Below, piece by piece: positions 41,891-50,369 of a DNA stretch of 64,000 nucleotides. Within the stretch, counting starts at the first letter, position 1. Every line of letters begins with the position of its first letter. Location: positions 7,604,001 to 7,668,000 of the forward strand of contig NZ_CP022685.1 in the NCBI RefSeq assembly GCF_002556545.1, read 5' to 3'. Origin of the DNA: Streptomyces formicae. Its GTDB lineage: Bacteria > Actinomycetota > Actinomycetes > Streptomycetales > Streptomycetaceae. The translations under genes were made by a program, and so were the position numbers. The notes beneath the pieces are model-generated. The model did not search any database and was not told the origin of the DNA. It saw only the letters and a program-made list of their open reading frames with translations.

Positions 41891-42541
41891 ATGGCTGGTG
41901 CACTGCTGCTGACCGGCGCCGTCGCGGCGCTGTTCGGCTCGACGCTGCCCGCGCAGAACACGTCGGCGATCCTCGACCCGCCCCCGGACAAGATCGTCAT
42001 CGAGGTCGCCACGGTGAACGGTTCCGGCTGCCCCGCCGGAACCGCGGCCGTCGCCGTCTCCGAGGACAACACGGCGTTCACGGTGACGTACAGCGACTAC
42101 CTCGCCCGCGCGGGTGCCGGGGCCGACCCCACGGCCTTCCGGAAGAACTGTCAGCTCAACCTGATCGTGCACGTTCCGCAGGGCTTCACCTACGCGATCG
42201 CCAGTGCGGACTATCGCGGTTACGCCTCGCTCCAGCCGGGTGCCAAGGGCACGGAGAAGGCGTCGTACTACTTCCAGGGCTCGCCCCAGACGGCCGCGAT
42301 CAGCCACGAGTTCAAGGGCGTCTACAACGACAACTGGCAGGCCACGGACAGTACGGACTGGGCCCAGTTGGTGTGGGCGCCGTGTGGTGTGCGGCGCAAC
42401 TTCAACATCAACACGGAGTTGCGGGTGGATGTGGGGTCGTCCGATCCGGCGAAGTCCAGCTTCATGACGATGGACTCGACGGACGGGGACATCAGTACCG
42501 TGTACCACTTGGCGTGGAAGGACTGCCCGCGTCGGCCGTGA
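41891..42541 (+). CDS. Secreted DUF4360-type protein
   Basis: A 216-residue exported protein of the DUF4360 type. A signal peptide covers residues 1-27 (MAGALLLTGAVAALFGSTLPAQN). The mature part has IVIEVATVNGSGCPAGTAAVAVSEDNTAFTV near its start, and paired cysteines further on (KNCQLNL, APCGVRRNF, KDCP). The pattern is of a small beta-sandwich. Function unknown; fungal relatives are secreted. ATG 41891 is preferred because GGAG lies seven bases upstream; ATG 41876 is in frame but has no site. It is divergent from the chitosanase. A repeat-rich convergent gap follows. Confidence 0.83.
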   Translation: MAGALLLTGAVAALFGSTLPAQNTSAILDPPPDKIVIEVATVNGSGCPAGTAAVAVSEDNTAFTVTYSDYLARAGAGADPTAFRKNCQLNLIVHVPQGFTYAIASADYRGYASLQPGAKGTEKASYYFQGSPQTAAISHEFKGVYNDNWQATDSTDWAQLVWAPCGVRRNFNINTELRVDVGSSDPAKSSFMTMDSTDGDISTVYHLAWKDCPRRP

Positions 42542-42627
42542 GGTGATGTCGGGGCTGCGCCCCCTTGGCCCCCTACGGGGTGGGGGCGTGGCCCTGCGTC
42601 CTTTGGCCGCGGGCCCGCTTGGGCTGA

Positions 42628-42649
42628 TCGCGCAGTTCCCCGCGCCCCT
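42628..42649 (+). repeat. Dispersed intergenic repeat, copy 2
   Basis: The same 22 bp as 18457-18478 (TCGCGCAGTT to CGCGCCCCT). With copy 3 it forms a perfect 22-bp inverted repeat 90 bp apart, between two convergent genes. It can act as a large transcriptional stem-loop for either strand. Confidence 0.88.
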
Positions 42650-42738
42650 TACGGGGCGCCCCCTGGCGGGGAAAATGGGCGGCCGACCCCGACGGGCCGA
42701 GGGACGCGGGAAACCGCACGACCAGCCCCGTCGCAGTT

Positions 42739-42766
42739 AGGGGCGCGGGGAACTGCGCGACCAGCC
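42739..42766 (-). repeat. Dispersed intergenic repeat, copy 3
   Basis: Reverse complement of the 28 bp at 18451-18478, identical throughout. It faces copy 2 in the same gap. The stretch between them is GC-rich with a short ACGGGGCGCC-type hairpin and no open frame. Confidence 0.88.
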
Positions 42767-42811
42767 ACGATGCGCCCGCAGCCTACGAACCGTCCCCCCC
42801 GGCCCCCGGGC

Positions 42812-45019
42812 CTACTCCCCGCCCGAGAGCCTCCTCCGCACCCGCGCCGCGACGGCATACGTATCGCCCGAAGGGCGGGTGGCGAGGCGACCGGGATCGC
42901 GGATCCACGCCTCCTCGACGGCGTACCAGTCGATCACGTCAGCCGCCCGCCCCCGCGCCAACGCGTCCCGCAACTCCGCGAAGTAGCGCGACCAGCGCAG
43001 CCGGTAGAGCCCGCCGACCAAGCCCGCCCACTCACGGTTGGCGTAATCCCGCAGACCCGCGTCCGCCCCGGCGCGCGTGCCCCAGACCGTGAGCAGGGAG
43101 AGCTGGTCGTACGCGAGCTCCGCACGCTCCTTGTCGGTGGTGCCCCACGATCGCGCGTCGGCGACCCAACGGCCGAGGAGGTGGCGGGAGTCCGTGGCGA
43201 CCAGGCGTTCCAGCAGGTCCATCAGGTCCAGCCAGTCGCGGGTCAACCGGTCGAAGCGCGCCGCGTCCCCGCCCTCGTACGCCTCCTTGATGCGAGGAAG
43301 CAGGACGCGGCTCCGGTTGGAGAGGGCCTGGCGCGCGACGTCGAGCAGGTCGCGCCGGTACGCGGACGAACCGCGCAGGTCCCGCCGCACGGCGAGCAGT
43401 TCGGCGAGGGCGGGCTCGAACTCCGCGGGGTCGTAGCGCATCTTCTTGGGGGACCAGGCCGCCGCCGATGTCGCGGACAGGTCGGGGCGCGCGCCGAACA
43501 GGCCGTCGGCGCCCTCGGCCCACTCGTCGGCGCGGGTCGTGCCGTAGGCCGTGCGGCGCAGGACGTCCCAGGCGGCGGTGGCGTGCGGGTCGCGCGCTCC
43601 GTAGCGGGCCTCCGCCCACTCGCTGAACCATCTCTTGAGGTCCAACTCACCTGTGCGCCAAGCCAGTTCGGAGAAGAGCTCGAAGGCCGCGGGGTTGTTG
43701 TCGGCGGCCTCCGGCATGAGCGAGATGCCGCGCATCGTGCTGCCGTCCTTGGTGCGCCACTTCTCGTAGAGGGCCGCCCAGTCGGGGGTGTTGGCGCCGA
43801 GCGCGGTGTGTCCGCCGAAGTTCCAGATGGAGCCGAAGGTGTACGGCGTGGCGCCCCAGTCGGCCTCGCGGTCGGTGACGTGGGGGAAGCGGTCGGAGAG
43901 GCCGTCGACGACGAGCATCCGCTCCGTGTCGACGGCGTCGGTGATGGCCTTCGGGGGATTGTGCTGCCAGCCGAGGATCACCCAGGTGGCACCGGGGTGG
44001 GCGGTCCGCAGCGCCTTCTCGACGCCCTTGGCCGCGTCGCCGACGGGTACGTCGCCGGGCTTTCCGCCCTCGTGGAGCAGGTCCATCTTGTACATCGTGG
44101 TCGGGCCGAGGAGCGCGTCCTGCGCGCGGTAGAACGCGGCGGCCACGCGGGCGAAGTGGCCGGTGCGCGGATCCAGCCACTCCGGTCGGGTGAAGCCCAC
44201 CCACTCGCCCTGCGGGACCGTCCTCGCGCCCGGGTTCCGGTCGGTGAAACCGGTCGGCACGGTGCCGTAGTAGCCGGGCAGGACCGGTGTCATGCCGAGC
44301 TCGCGGAGCCGGTCGCAGACGCGGCGGCCCAGGTGGGCGCGGGCGTCGAGGAGTTGTCGCGACACGGGGTGCGGGAACGACGACATGTTCTGCAGGAGCC
44401 ACCACGGCTGGTGCGCCGGGCCCGGGATCCAGGCGCGCAGCTCCTCGTCCGTGTAGCCGAACTCCTGGAAGACGCGGTGCTGGACGGTGTCGGCGCCGAG
44501 GTACACGAGGACCTCGTTGTAGCCGTGCAGCGCGAGCACGTCGATCTCGCGCTCCCAGTAGGCCCAGTCGTGGTAGGCGCCGGTGTAGCCGTCGTTGGTG
44601 TCGTTGAGTACGAAGCGGTGGGGGACGTTGGCCGTGCCGGTGAGGGGACGGGTGGGCGCGGGCAGCCGCTTCGGCAGGTCGGTCTGGCTGCCCGCCCAGG
44701 TGATGTTGGCGTGCGCGGTGTGCTTCAAGTAGTGGCGCAGGCCCGCGAGTTGGACGGCGGGGGTGGGTCCTTCGACGGTGATGTCGCCGGGGCGGCCGGT
44801 CACCCGGAAGGCGTCCGCGTCGGCGGCCGGGGTCGCATGGAAGGTCAGCTGGTCCCCGTGGCGGGGGAGCAGTCGTCGGGCCGCGTCGGCGGCGGCGTCC
44901 CCGCGCGGGGCGGGGGCGCCGCCGGAGGGAACGCCGTCGGCGGCGCTGCCGGAACAGGCGACGGCGGCGCCTGCGGTACCGGCGATGCCGGTGAGGAAGG
45001 TGCGGCGGGGCAGTGGCAT
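42812..45019 (-). CDS. GH89 alpha-N-acetylglucosaminidase, Tat-exported lipoprotein
   Basis: A 735-residue NAGLU-family enzyme removing terminal alpha-linked GlcNAc. The N-terminus has twin arginines (PRRTFLTGIAG) and a lipobox AVAC at Cys22, giving a Tat-exported lipoprotein. The N-terminal small domain (about 40-125) precedes the TIM barrel with family segments ALHGYNEVLVYLG, NMSSFPHPVS, GYYGTVPTGF and WVILGWQHNPP, and GSIWNFGGHTALGAN. The all-helical C-terminal third closes the active site. Length agrees with human NAGLU without extra modules. It likely processes alpha-GlcNAc of host or plant glycans. The TetR/MFS pair follows upstream, unrelated in function. Confidence 0.92.
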   Translation of the reverse strand: MPLPRRTFLTGIAGTAGAAVACSGSAADGVPSGGAPAPRGDAAADAARRLLPRHGDQLTFHATPAADADAFRVTGRPGDITVEGPTPAVQLAGLRHYLKHTAHANITWAGSQTDLPKRLPAPTRPLTGTANVPHRFVLNDTNDGYTGAYHDWAYWEREIDVLALHGYNEVLVYLGADTVQHRVFQEFGYTDEELRAWIPGPAHQPWWLLQNMSSFPHPVSRQLLDARAHLGRRVCDRLRELGMTPVLPGYYGTVPTGFTDRNPGARTVPQGEWVGFTRPEWLDPRTGHFARVAAAFYRAQDALLGPTTMYKMDLLHEGGKPGDVPVGDAAKGVEKALRTAHPGATWVILGWQHNPPKAITDAVDTERMLVVDGLSDRFPHVTDREADWGATPYTFGSIWNFGGHTALGANTPDWAALYEKWRTKDGSTMRGISLMPEAADNNPAAFELFSELAWRTGELDLKRWFSEWAEARYGARDPHATAAWDVLRRTAYGTTRADEWAEGADGLFGARPDLSATSAAAWSPKKMRYDPAEFEPALAELLAVRRDLRGSSAYRRDLLDVARQALSNRSRVLLPRIKEAYEGGDAARFDRLTRDWLDLMDLLERLVATDSRHLLGRWVADARSWGTTDKERAELAYDQLSLLTVWGTRAGADAGLRDYANREWAGLVGGLYRLRWSRYFAELRDALARGRAADVIDWYAVEEAWIRDPGRLATRPSGDTYAVAARVRRRLSGGE

Positions 45020-45089
45020 GCGGGCTCCGTGGGGCCGGGGGCGGTGCGGTGCGGGCCGTGGTGTTTCCTGCCCCGTCCGGCCCGGGTCG

Positions 45090-45836
45090 CTAACCGATCG
45101 GCCCCCGCGCGAGTCCGCCGAGCAGCGTCGTGAGGGTGAACTCGAAGCGCTCGTGCCCCTCGCCGGAGGTCAGCTCCTCGATGTGGGCGACCGTGCTCGG
45201 GAACGCGTCACGGGGCAGCATCCGGTACCGCTCCGCGACCGCGTCCCTGTCCAGGACGCGCTGGTCGGCCCCGCTGTCGGGGCGGTAGCGCAGCGACACC
45301 TCGAAGCAGTAGGCCGAGACGTAGAGGAACGCGGCGTCGATCGCCCACGCGGCGGGCCGGGGCGGCACCCCCGCGGCCAGCAGGATCGTCAGCATGCCTT
45401 CGCTGAGCCGCAGCGCCTCCAGGCTGTTCGGGGCGGAGGCCAGCGCGACGCGGGAGATCCCGGGATAGCGCAGGTACTCGTCGCGCAGGGAACGGCAGAT
45501 CTCCAGCATCTGCTCCGTGGCCCGCGCCGGGTCGGGCTCCGGCACGGGCACCCTGCCGCACAGCTCGCTGATCAGCAGCTCGTCCAGCTCGGCCTTGTTG
45601 CGTACGTGTGCGTACAGCGAGGCGGGGCCGGTCTGGAGCGCGGCGGCGACCCGGCGCATGGTCAGCGCGTCGAAGCCCTCGGCCTCGACGAGCCCGAAGG
45701 CCGCCTCCATGATCCGCCCGACCGTGATGGGGGCCTTGCCCTGCCGCTCGGTCCTGCCCGGCTCGCTCAGCGCTGCAATCTTCGCCGCCCACTCGTCACG
45801 CGTCTCGGCGTGACCTGGAGCCCTCTTGTTGGCCAT
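45090..45836 (-). CDS. TetR family repressor (TetR_C_1 type)
   Basis: A 248-residue repressor. A 35-residue basic N-terminal arm precedes the HTH: VGRIMEAAFGLVEAEGFDALTMRRVAAALQTGPASLYAHVRNKAELDELLI. The C-terminal domain matches the TetR(C) group, with PPRPAAWAIDAAFLYVSAYCFEVSLR. ATG 45836 is chosen; ATG 45848 four codons upstream is also possible. It is divergent from an MFS exporter, with 105 bp between the starts, and operator palindromes fill that gap. The inferred role is ligand-released repression of the exporter, as in classical tetracycline resistance systems. Confidence 0.92.
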   Translation of the reverse strand: MANKRAPGHAETRDEWAAKIAALSEPGRTERQGKAPITVGRIMEAAFGLVEAEGFDALTMRRVAAALQTGPASLYAHVRNKAELDELLISELCGRVPVPEPDPARATEQMLEICRSLRDEYLRYPGISRVALASAPNSLEALRLSEGMLTILLAAGVPPRPAAWAIDAAFLYVSAYCFEVSLRYRPDSGADQRVLDRDAVAERYRMLPRDAFPSTVAHIEELTSGEGHERFEFTLTTLLGGLARGPIG

Positions 45837-45857
45837 GCCACCCAGCATAGCTTGACC

Positions 45858-45907
45858 CGAACGGTGTTCGTGTGTAGAACAGCATTCGTAGCACGAACAC
45901 TGTTCGT
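45858..45907. promoter_or_regulatory. Operators for the TetR/MFS pair
   Basis: CGAAC-GGT-GTTCG (45858-45870) and ACGAACA-C-TGTTCGT (45893-45907) are two dyads with centres 36 bp apart. A third, imperfect element (TAGAACAGCATTCGTA) lies between them. The shared CGAAC/GTTCG arms indicate one regulator, the adjacent TetR protein. Confidence 0.82.
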
Positions 45908-45941
45908 CGTCGCCTCCCTTGTCCCGCCCGAGAGGAATCCC

Positions 45942-47405
45942 ATGTCGTCCCCACGCGTCACCCAGGAACGCCCGGCGGCCGAGCCGTCCGGCGCGTTCCG
46001 TTCCCTGCGAGAAGCGTGGGTGGCTCTGGTGGGCCTCTCCGCGGTCTTCCTGTTCGAGATGATGAGCAACACCGTCCTCAACGTCGCCCTGCCCACGATC
46101 GGCCGCGATCTCGCGGCTCCGACGGTCGCGTTGCAGTGGGTGACGAACGGCTACTCGGTGGTGTTCGGCGCGCTGATGCTGGTGTTCGGCGTGGTCGCCG
46201 ACCGGCTCGGCCGCCGCCGCGTGATGCTCGTCGGCCTGGCCCTGCTCGGCGTGGCGAGCCTGGCGACGGTGGCCGTCACCGACACCGGCGAGCTGATCGC
46301 CGTCCGGGCCGTGATGGGCCTCGCGGCCGCGATGACCACGCCGGGGACCATGGCGATGGCCTTCCGGCTGTTCGGCGAGGAGGGGCTCCGGGTCCGGGCG
46401 ATCACTCTGATCTCCACCGTGGGCATGGTCGGCCTGGCGATCGGCCCGACCGTGGGCGGCCTCGTGCTCTCCTTCGCCCCGTGGCAGCTCCTGCTCCTGA
46501 TGAACGTGCCGATCGTGGTGCTCGCGATCGTCGGCATCCGGCTCGGCGTCCCGGCCGACGACCCCGCCGACCTGCATCGGGCGCCCGCCGACCTGGCCGG
46601 TGGCGTGCTCGGCACCGCGACGATCGTGCTCGCGCTCGTCGCGCCCACCCTGTTCGAGCACTCGGGCGCCGGATCGTGGGCGCCGTGGGCTGCCGTCGCC
46701 GGGTTCTTCGCGGCGGCGATCCTGTTCGTCGTACGTGAGCGATCGACCGCACACCCGCTGCTGGACCTCGCGCTCGTCGCCCGGCCCAAGGTCTCCGGCG
46801 GCCTCGCCTACAAGGCGGCCGCGGGCCTCGCGAACGCCGGGCTCGCCTACCTGGTGACCCTGCAACTGCAACTCGACCGGGGCTGGTCGCCCGCCCTCGC
46901 CTCCCTCGGCATGCTGCCCCAGGTCGTCGTGCTGATCGCGGGCGGCCCGTTCGTCCACCGCTTCGTCGCACGGGTCGGCATCGACCGCGCCGCCTGGATC
47001 AGCGCGGGGTCGGTCGTGGCCGGGCTCGCCGTCTACACCGTGTTCGGCACGTTCGGCTACCCGTGGGTGGCGGCCGCGCTGGTGTTCGTCGCCGCGGGCC
47101 TGCGGGTCGTCGGCGCGGCGGCCGGGGTCAACGTGCTGGACGGCCTGCCCCGCAACCGCACCTCGACCGGCGCGGCGCTCCTCGACACCGCCGCCGAGGT
47201 CACCGCCGCGGCCGGCGTCGCCGTGGTCGGCACCGTGCTCGCCGCGGTCTTCGTCGGCAACGTCACCGCCGGACACTGGAGTTCGGCGCAGACCGGGCAG
47301 TTCCGGGAGGCGGCCACCGTCTCCGGGGCGGTGCTCACGGTGGTTTCGGCGGCGCTGGTGGGGTGGGCCATACGGCGGACTCGCCCCGGGGCGGTTGAGC
47401 GGTAG
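45942..47405 (+). CDS. MFS drug exporter, 14-helix EmrB/QacA type
   Basis: A 487-residue transporter of the DHA2 family. The first helix FLFEMMSNTVLNVALPTIGRDL matches the conserved TIVNVALP pattern. Motif A (GVVADRLGRRRVML) follows helix 2. The helix-5 antiporter motif is visible as GLAIGPTVGGLVLSF. About 14 hydrophobic segments are present. The start is ATG 45942 with GAGAGGAA upstream. It is divergent from the TetR repressor and downstream of the operator pair, so it is the regulated gene of that module. It probably exports an amphipathic antibiotic; the substrate is unknown. Confidence 0.92.
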   Translation: MSSPRVTQERPAAEPSGAFRSLREAWVALVGLSAVFLFEMMSNTVLNVALPTIGRDLAAPTVALQWVTNGYSVVFGALMLVFGVVADRLGRRRVMLVGLALLGVASLATVAVTDTGELIAVRAVMGLAAAMTTPGTMAMAFRLFGEEGLRVRAITLISTVGMVGLAIGPTVGGLVLSFAPWQLLLLMNVPIVVLAIVGIRLGVPADDPADLHRAPADLAGGVLGTATIVLALVAPTLFEHSGAGSWAPWAAVAGFFAAAILFVVRERSTAHPLLDLALVARPKVSGGLAYKAAAGLANAGLAYLVTLQLQLDRGWSPALASLGMLPQVVVLIAGGPFVHRFVARVGIDRAAWISAGSVVAGLAVYTVFGTFGYPWVAAALVFVAAGLRVVGAAAGVNVLDGLPRNRTSTGAALLDTAAEVTAAAGVAVVGTVLAAVFVGNVTAGHWSSAQTGQFREAATVSGAVLTVVSAALVGWAIRRTRPGAVER

Positions 47406-47696
47406 ATCAGCGCCTCCGCACCCTCGGCCCCCGGGCCCTGGCTCCGGCTCCAGCCGGGCCGCGTGGGGCCGCCTGGGCAACACCGGCGCCCGTCCGCCAC
47501 CACGGTCGACGCGGCGCCTCTGAAACGGCATGTCCTTCCGTGGGTGTTCCGCTGGACGGACCGGAATCTGAGGGTTCGCCACCTTGCGGGAAACACTGGG
47601 TACGCCGCATCTCGAACAGCGAAATGCGGCCCAACTCACCTTGTGCTCAGGGGAGTTGGCAAGAAGTACTTCGCGAGCACGGATCGGAGAACAGCC

Positions 47697-48059
47697 ATGA
47701 CGACAGTCAATTCGACCAACGCCGTCACCCCCAAGTTCCAAAAGGACGTGCAGGAGGCGGCTCGGGACGCGAGTGCCGAGGCGATCGGCGGCAACGTCGG
47801 CGAGGTGTGGCGCAGCGCGCAGTGGTGGAGCCCGGGGAACGGGGCGTGGGACCTGCCGATCTCCTTGAGCGTGATCAACCCGAACTCGACCGTGGTCATC
47901 ACGGCTTCCGAGGTCGACGGCAACGGCAACAGGTTCGTCGGCTCCGCGCCGTTCCAGGTGGACAACATCGCCCCCGGCAGCGGGGTCGTATGGTTCAAGA
48001 TCAACATTGGTTGGGGCAGCCCGCTTCCGATGCGTACGGACGTGGTCGTCTTCAACTGA
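47697..48059 (+). CDS. Small protein of unknown function
   Basis: A 120-residue protein without signal peptide or membrane helix. The first 40 residues are helical and charged (NAVTPKFQKDVQEAARDASAEAIGG). The rest is beta-rich with Trp and Asn: VWRSAQWWSPGNGAWDLPISLSVINPNSTVVITASEVDGNGNRFVG, ending RTDVVVFN. This beta-sandwich-like half could bind carbohydrate or membrane, but I do not recognise a family. ATG 47697 follows CGGAG. It is followed by a hairpin near 48130 and the fucosidase gene. It is apparently a single-gene transcript. Confidence 0.72.
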   Translation: MTTVNSTNAVTPKFQKDVQEAARDASAEAIGGNVGEVWRSAQWWSPGNGAWDLPISLSVINPNSTVVITASEVDGNGNRFVGSAPFQVDNIAPGSGVVWFKINIGWGSPLPMRTDVVVFN

Positions 48060-48366
48060 TTCAACTTCAACGGATTCAACTGAGAGACGCCTCCCCGGCC
48101 GAGGGCTCGGGAGGTGGTGTGCGGGGAGGGCTCCGGGGCGGCGGAAGGCTGCCCCGGAGCCCGGGCCGTGGGTCGCAGGGCCGCAAGGCCGCCGAGGCGC
48201 CTCCGTCGTCAGAGCAGTGCGAGACGCCTCAGTCATCGGAGCAGTAGAGGTGCGACAAGGGCAACCCAGCGGAGAATCGCGCCAGTTGACCCCATTGACA
48301 TCCGATGTATTCGTCCCTACGTTCCCGAGCGACCCCCCCAACCTAGGGAACCCCGGGAGCCGCCCC
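48060..48366 (+). other. Intergenic region, 307 bp, with one hairpin
   Basis: This contains the hairpin at 48130-48160 and, after it, a leader for the fucosidase with no clear operator. No coding frame is credible here. Confidence 0.6.
48130..48160 (+). terminator. Terminator before the fucosidase gene
   Basis: GCTCCGGGGCGGC (48130-48142) pairs with 48148-48160, with one G-T pair and a 5-base loop. It lies 70 bases after the preceding stop. Confidence 0.75.
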
Positions 48367-50202
48367 ATGCGCCACAGAGCCACTGGAATCGCCCTGCTCC
48401 TCGCCGTGGCCCTCGTCGGCACGGCCGCCATGTCGACCGCGTCCGCCGTTCCGAACGACGCCCCCGCCCAGGACAGCGCGCGGCCCGCGGGGCCCGGCAC
48501 CGACCACGCCACCGACGACCCCTTCACCGCCGACCGCACCAACTGGTTCCGCCAGGACCGGTTCGGGATGTTCATCCACTTCGGCGCGTACTCGAACCTG
48601 GAGGGCGAGTACAAGCGTCCCGACGGGACCGTCTGCCGCGACGCCGAGTGGATCAAGCGGCAGTGCGACATCCCCATGGACGCGTACGAGAAGCAGGCGC
48701 AGGGCTTCAACCCCGCCGACTTCGACGCCAAGGCCGTCGTCAAGGCCGCCAAGGACGCCGGGATGAAGTACATCGTCATCACGTCCAAGCACCACGAGGG
48801 CTACGCGATGTGGCCGACGAAGGTCAACGACTGGAACCTGCGCGACCATTCGTCCTTCGACAAGAACCGCGACATCCTCGCCGAGCTGAAGAAGGCATCC
48901 GACGACGCGGGCATCAAGCTCGGCTTCTACTACTCGATCTGGGACTGGCACGACAAGGACTTCGCGGACCCGGCCACCTTCCCCCGGTACGAGAAGCGCA
49001 TGTACGCCCAGCTCAAGGAGCTGGTCGACAACTACGACCCGGCGCTGCTCTGGTTCGACGGCGAGTGGGACACCGACAATCCGCACAACCCGTGGACGTC
49101 CAAGGACGGCGAGAAGCTGGAGGCGTACCTCCGCGGCCTCGACCCCGACCTCGTCATCAACAACCGCGTCGGCAAGCGCCGCGTGGTCGACGGCGACTAC
49201 GGCACCCCCGAGCAGGAGATCCCGGGCGCCCCGGTCGACGGCCAGCTCTGGGAGTCCTGCATGACCCTCAACGGCCACTGGGGATACGCCCGTTACGACG
49301 AGGACTGGAAGTCCGCCCGGACCCTGACCCGCAACCTCCTCTCCACCACCTCGCGCAGCGGCAACTACCTCCTCAACGTGGGACCCGACGCGCGCGGCCG
49401 CGTGCCCCAGCCCTCCGTCGACCGCCTGAAGCAGATGGGCGACTGGCTGCGCACGGCGGGCCAGGGCGACGCGGTCTTCGGCGCCCGCTACGGCGGTCTC
49501 GTCGAGGAGCCCGCCTGGGGTTCGGTCAGCAGGAAGGGAGACAAGCTCTACGCGGCGGTCACCCAGTGGCCATCGGCGGGCGGTTCCCTGCACCTGACGG
49601 CGCGTACGGCGTTCACGGTGAAGGCCGCCCGCGTCCTCGGCAGCGGCCAGAAGGTGACCGTCACCAAGGCGGGCGACGGCTACGACATCAAGCCGTCCGG
49701 CGCGGCCACCAACGACACCGCGACGGTCGTCGAGCTGACCGTCGACCCCGGACCCACGGCACGGCCCGGGCGCGGCAAGGGCCTCAAGCAGGAGGTCTTC
49801 GACAACGCGAGGTTCGAAGGCGCCCCGAAGGTCACTCGCGTCGACCCCACCCTCAACCACGCCTGGAAGTTCGCCGGTTCGCCGGACGCGTCGATCCCCG
49901 CCGACAACTTCAGTGTCCGCTGGACCGGTTCGATCGAGCCGCGCCGCACGGAGACGTACACCCTGACCACGATCTCGGACGACATGGCCCGCGTCTGGAT
50001 CGACGGCAAGCTCGTCATCGACTCCTGGTCGCCGCACGAGCCGAGGATCGACAAGGCGCAGGTCGCCCTCACCGCGGGCAAGCGCCACTCGATCAAGGTC
50101 GAGTACGCGGAGCAGACGGGCGAGGCCCATCTGAAACTGCTCTGGTCGAGCCCCGGGCAGGAGCAGCAGGTCGTGCCGAAGAGTCAGTTGTACGCGAGGT
50201 GA
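48367..50202 (+). CDS. Secreted GH29 alpha-L-fucosidase with a PA14 domain
   Basis: A 611-residue exported enzyme. The signal peptide is residues 1-27. The GH29 domain follows, with FGMFIHFGAYS, YIVITSKHHEGYAMWPTK, FYYSIWDWHDKDF, and nucleophile Asp231 in LLWFDGEWD. A beta-sandwich closes it near residue 460. Residues 475-605 form a PA14 domain (NHAWKFAGSPDASIPADNFSVRWTGSIEPRRTETYTLTTISDD, VWIDGKLVID), usual for carbohydrate binding. ATG 48367 lies after GGGAG. It is single, with terminators on both sides. It releases fucose from glycans; its link to the GH89 enzyme upstream is only thematic. Confidence 0.94.
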   Translation: MRHRATGIALLLAVALVGTAAMSTASAVPNDAPAQDSARPAGPGTDHATDDPFTADRTNWFRQDRFGMFIHFGAYSNLEGEYKRPDGTVCRDAEWIKRQCDIPMDAYEKQAQGFNPADFDAKAVVKAAKDAGMKYIVITSKHHEGYAMWPTKVNDWNLRDHSSFDKNRDILAELKKASDDAGIKLGFYYSIWDWHDKDFADPATFPRYEKRMYAQLKELVDNYDPALLWFDGEWDTDNPHNPWTSKDGEKLEAYLRGLDPDLVINNRVGKRRVVDGDYGTPEQEIPGAPVDGQLWESCMTLNGHWGYARYDEDWKSARTLTRNLLSTTSRSGNYLLNVGPDARGRVPQPSVDRLKQMGDWLRTAGQGDAVFGARYGGLVEEPAWGSVSRKGDKLYAAVTQWPSAGGSLHLTARTAFTVKAARVLGSGQKVTVTKAGDGYDIKPSGAATNDTATVVELTVDPGPTARPGRGKGLKQEVFDNARFEGAPKVTRVDPTLNHAWKFAGSPDASIPADNFSVRWTGSIEPRRTETYTLTTISDDMARVWIDGKLVIDSWSPHEPRIDKAQVALTAGKRHSIKVEYAEQTGEAHLKLLWSSPGQEQQVVPKSQLYAR

Positions 50203-50236
50203 GCACGGCGTAGTCCGTTCGCTTTGTGGCGATTCA

Positions 50237-50271
50237 GGCCCCAAGTCCTTCCCGATAAGGGACTTGGGGCC
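50237..50271 (+). terminator. Fucosidase gene terminator
   Basis: GGCCCCAAGTCC (50237-50248) pairs with GGACTTGGGGCC (50260-50271), a perfect 12-bp stem. It lies 35 bases after the stop. Confidence 0.85.
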
Positions 50272-50369
50272 ATTGCGGCAAGGACCAATGGCGGGCACTT
50301 TCTGGCTCCACCGGTTGGCAATGTTGATCGACGTCCAGCCAGGAGACGACCGAGAGAGTTGACCCGCCC

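Noticed and set aside
45837..48788. A long minus-strand frame extending the TetR gene upstream across the MFS transporter and the next gene
   Set aside because: The TetR homology begins at the ATG 45836 region. The extension overlaps genes with clear families on the plus strand and has no coding bias of its own.
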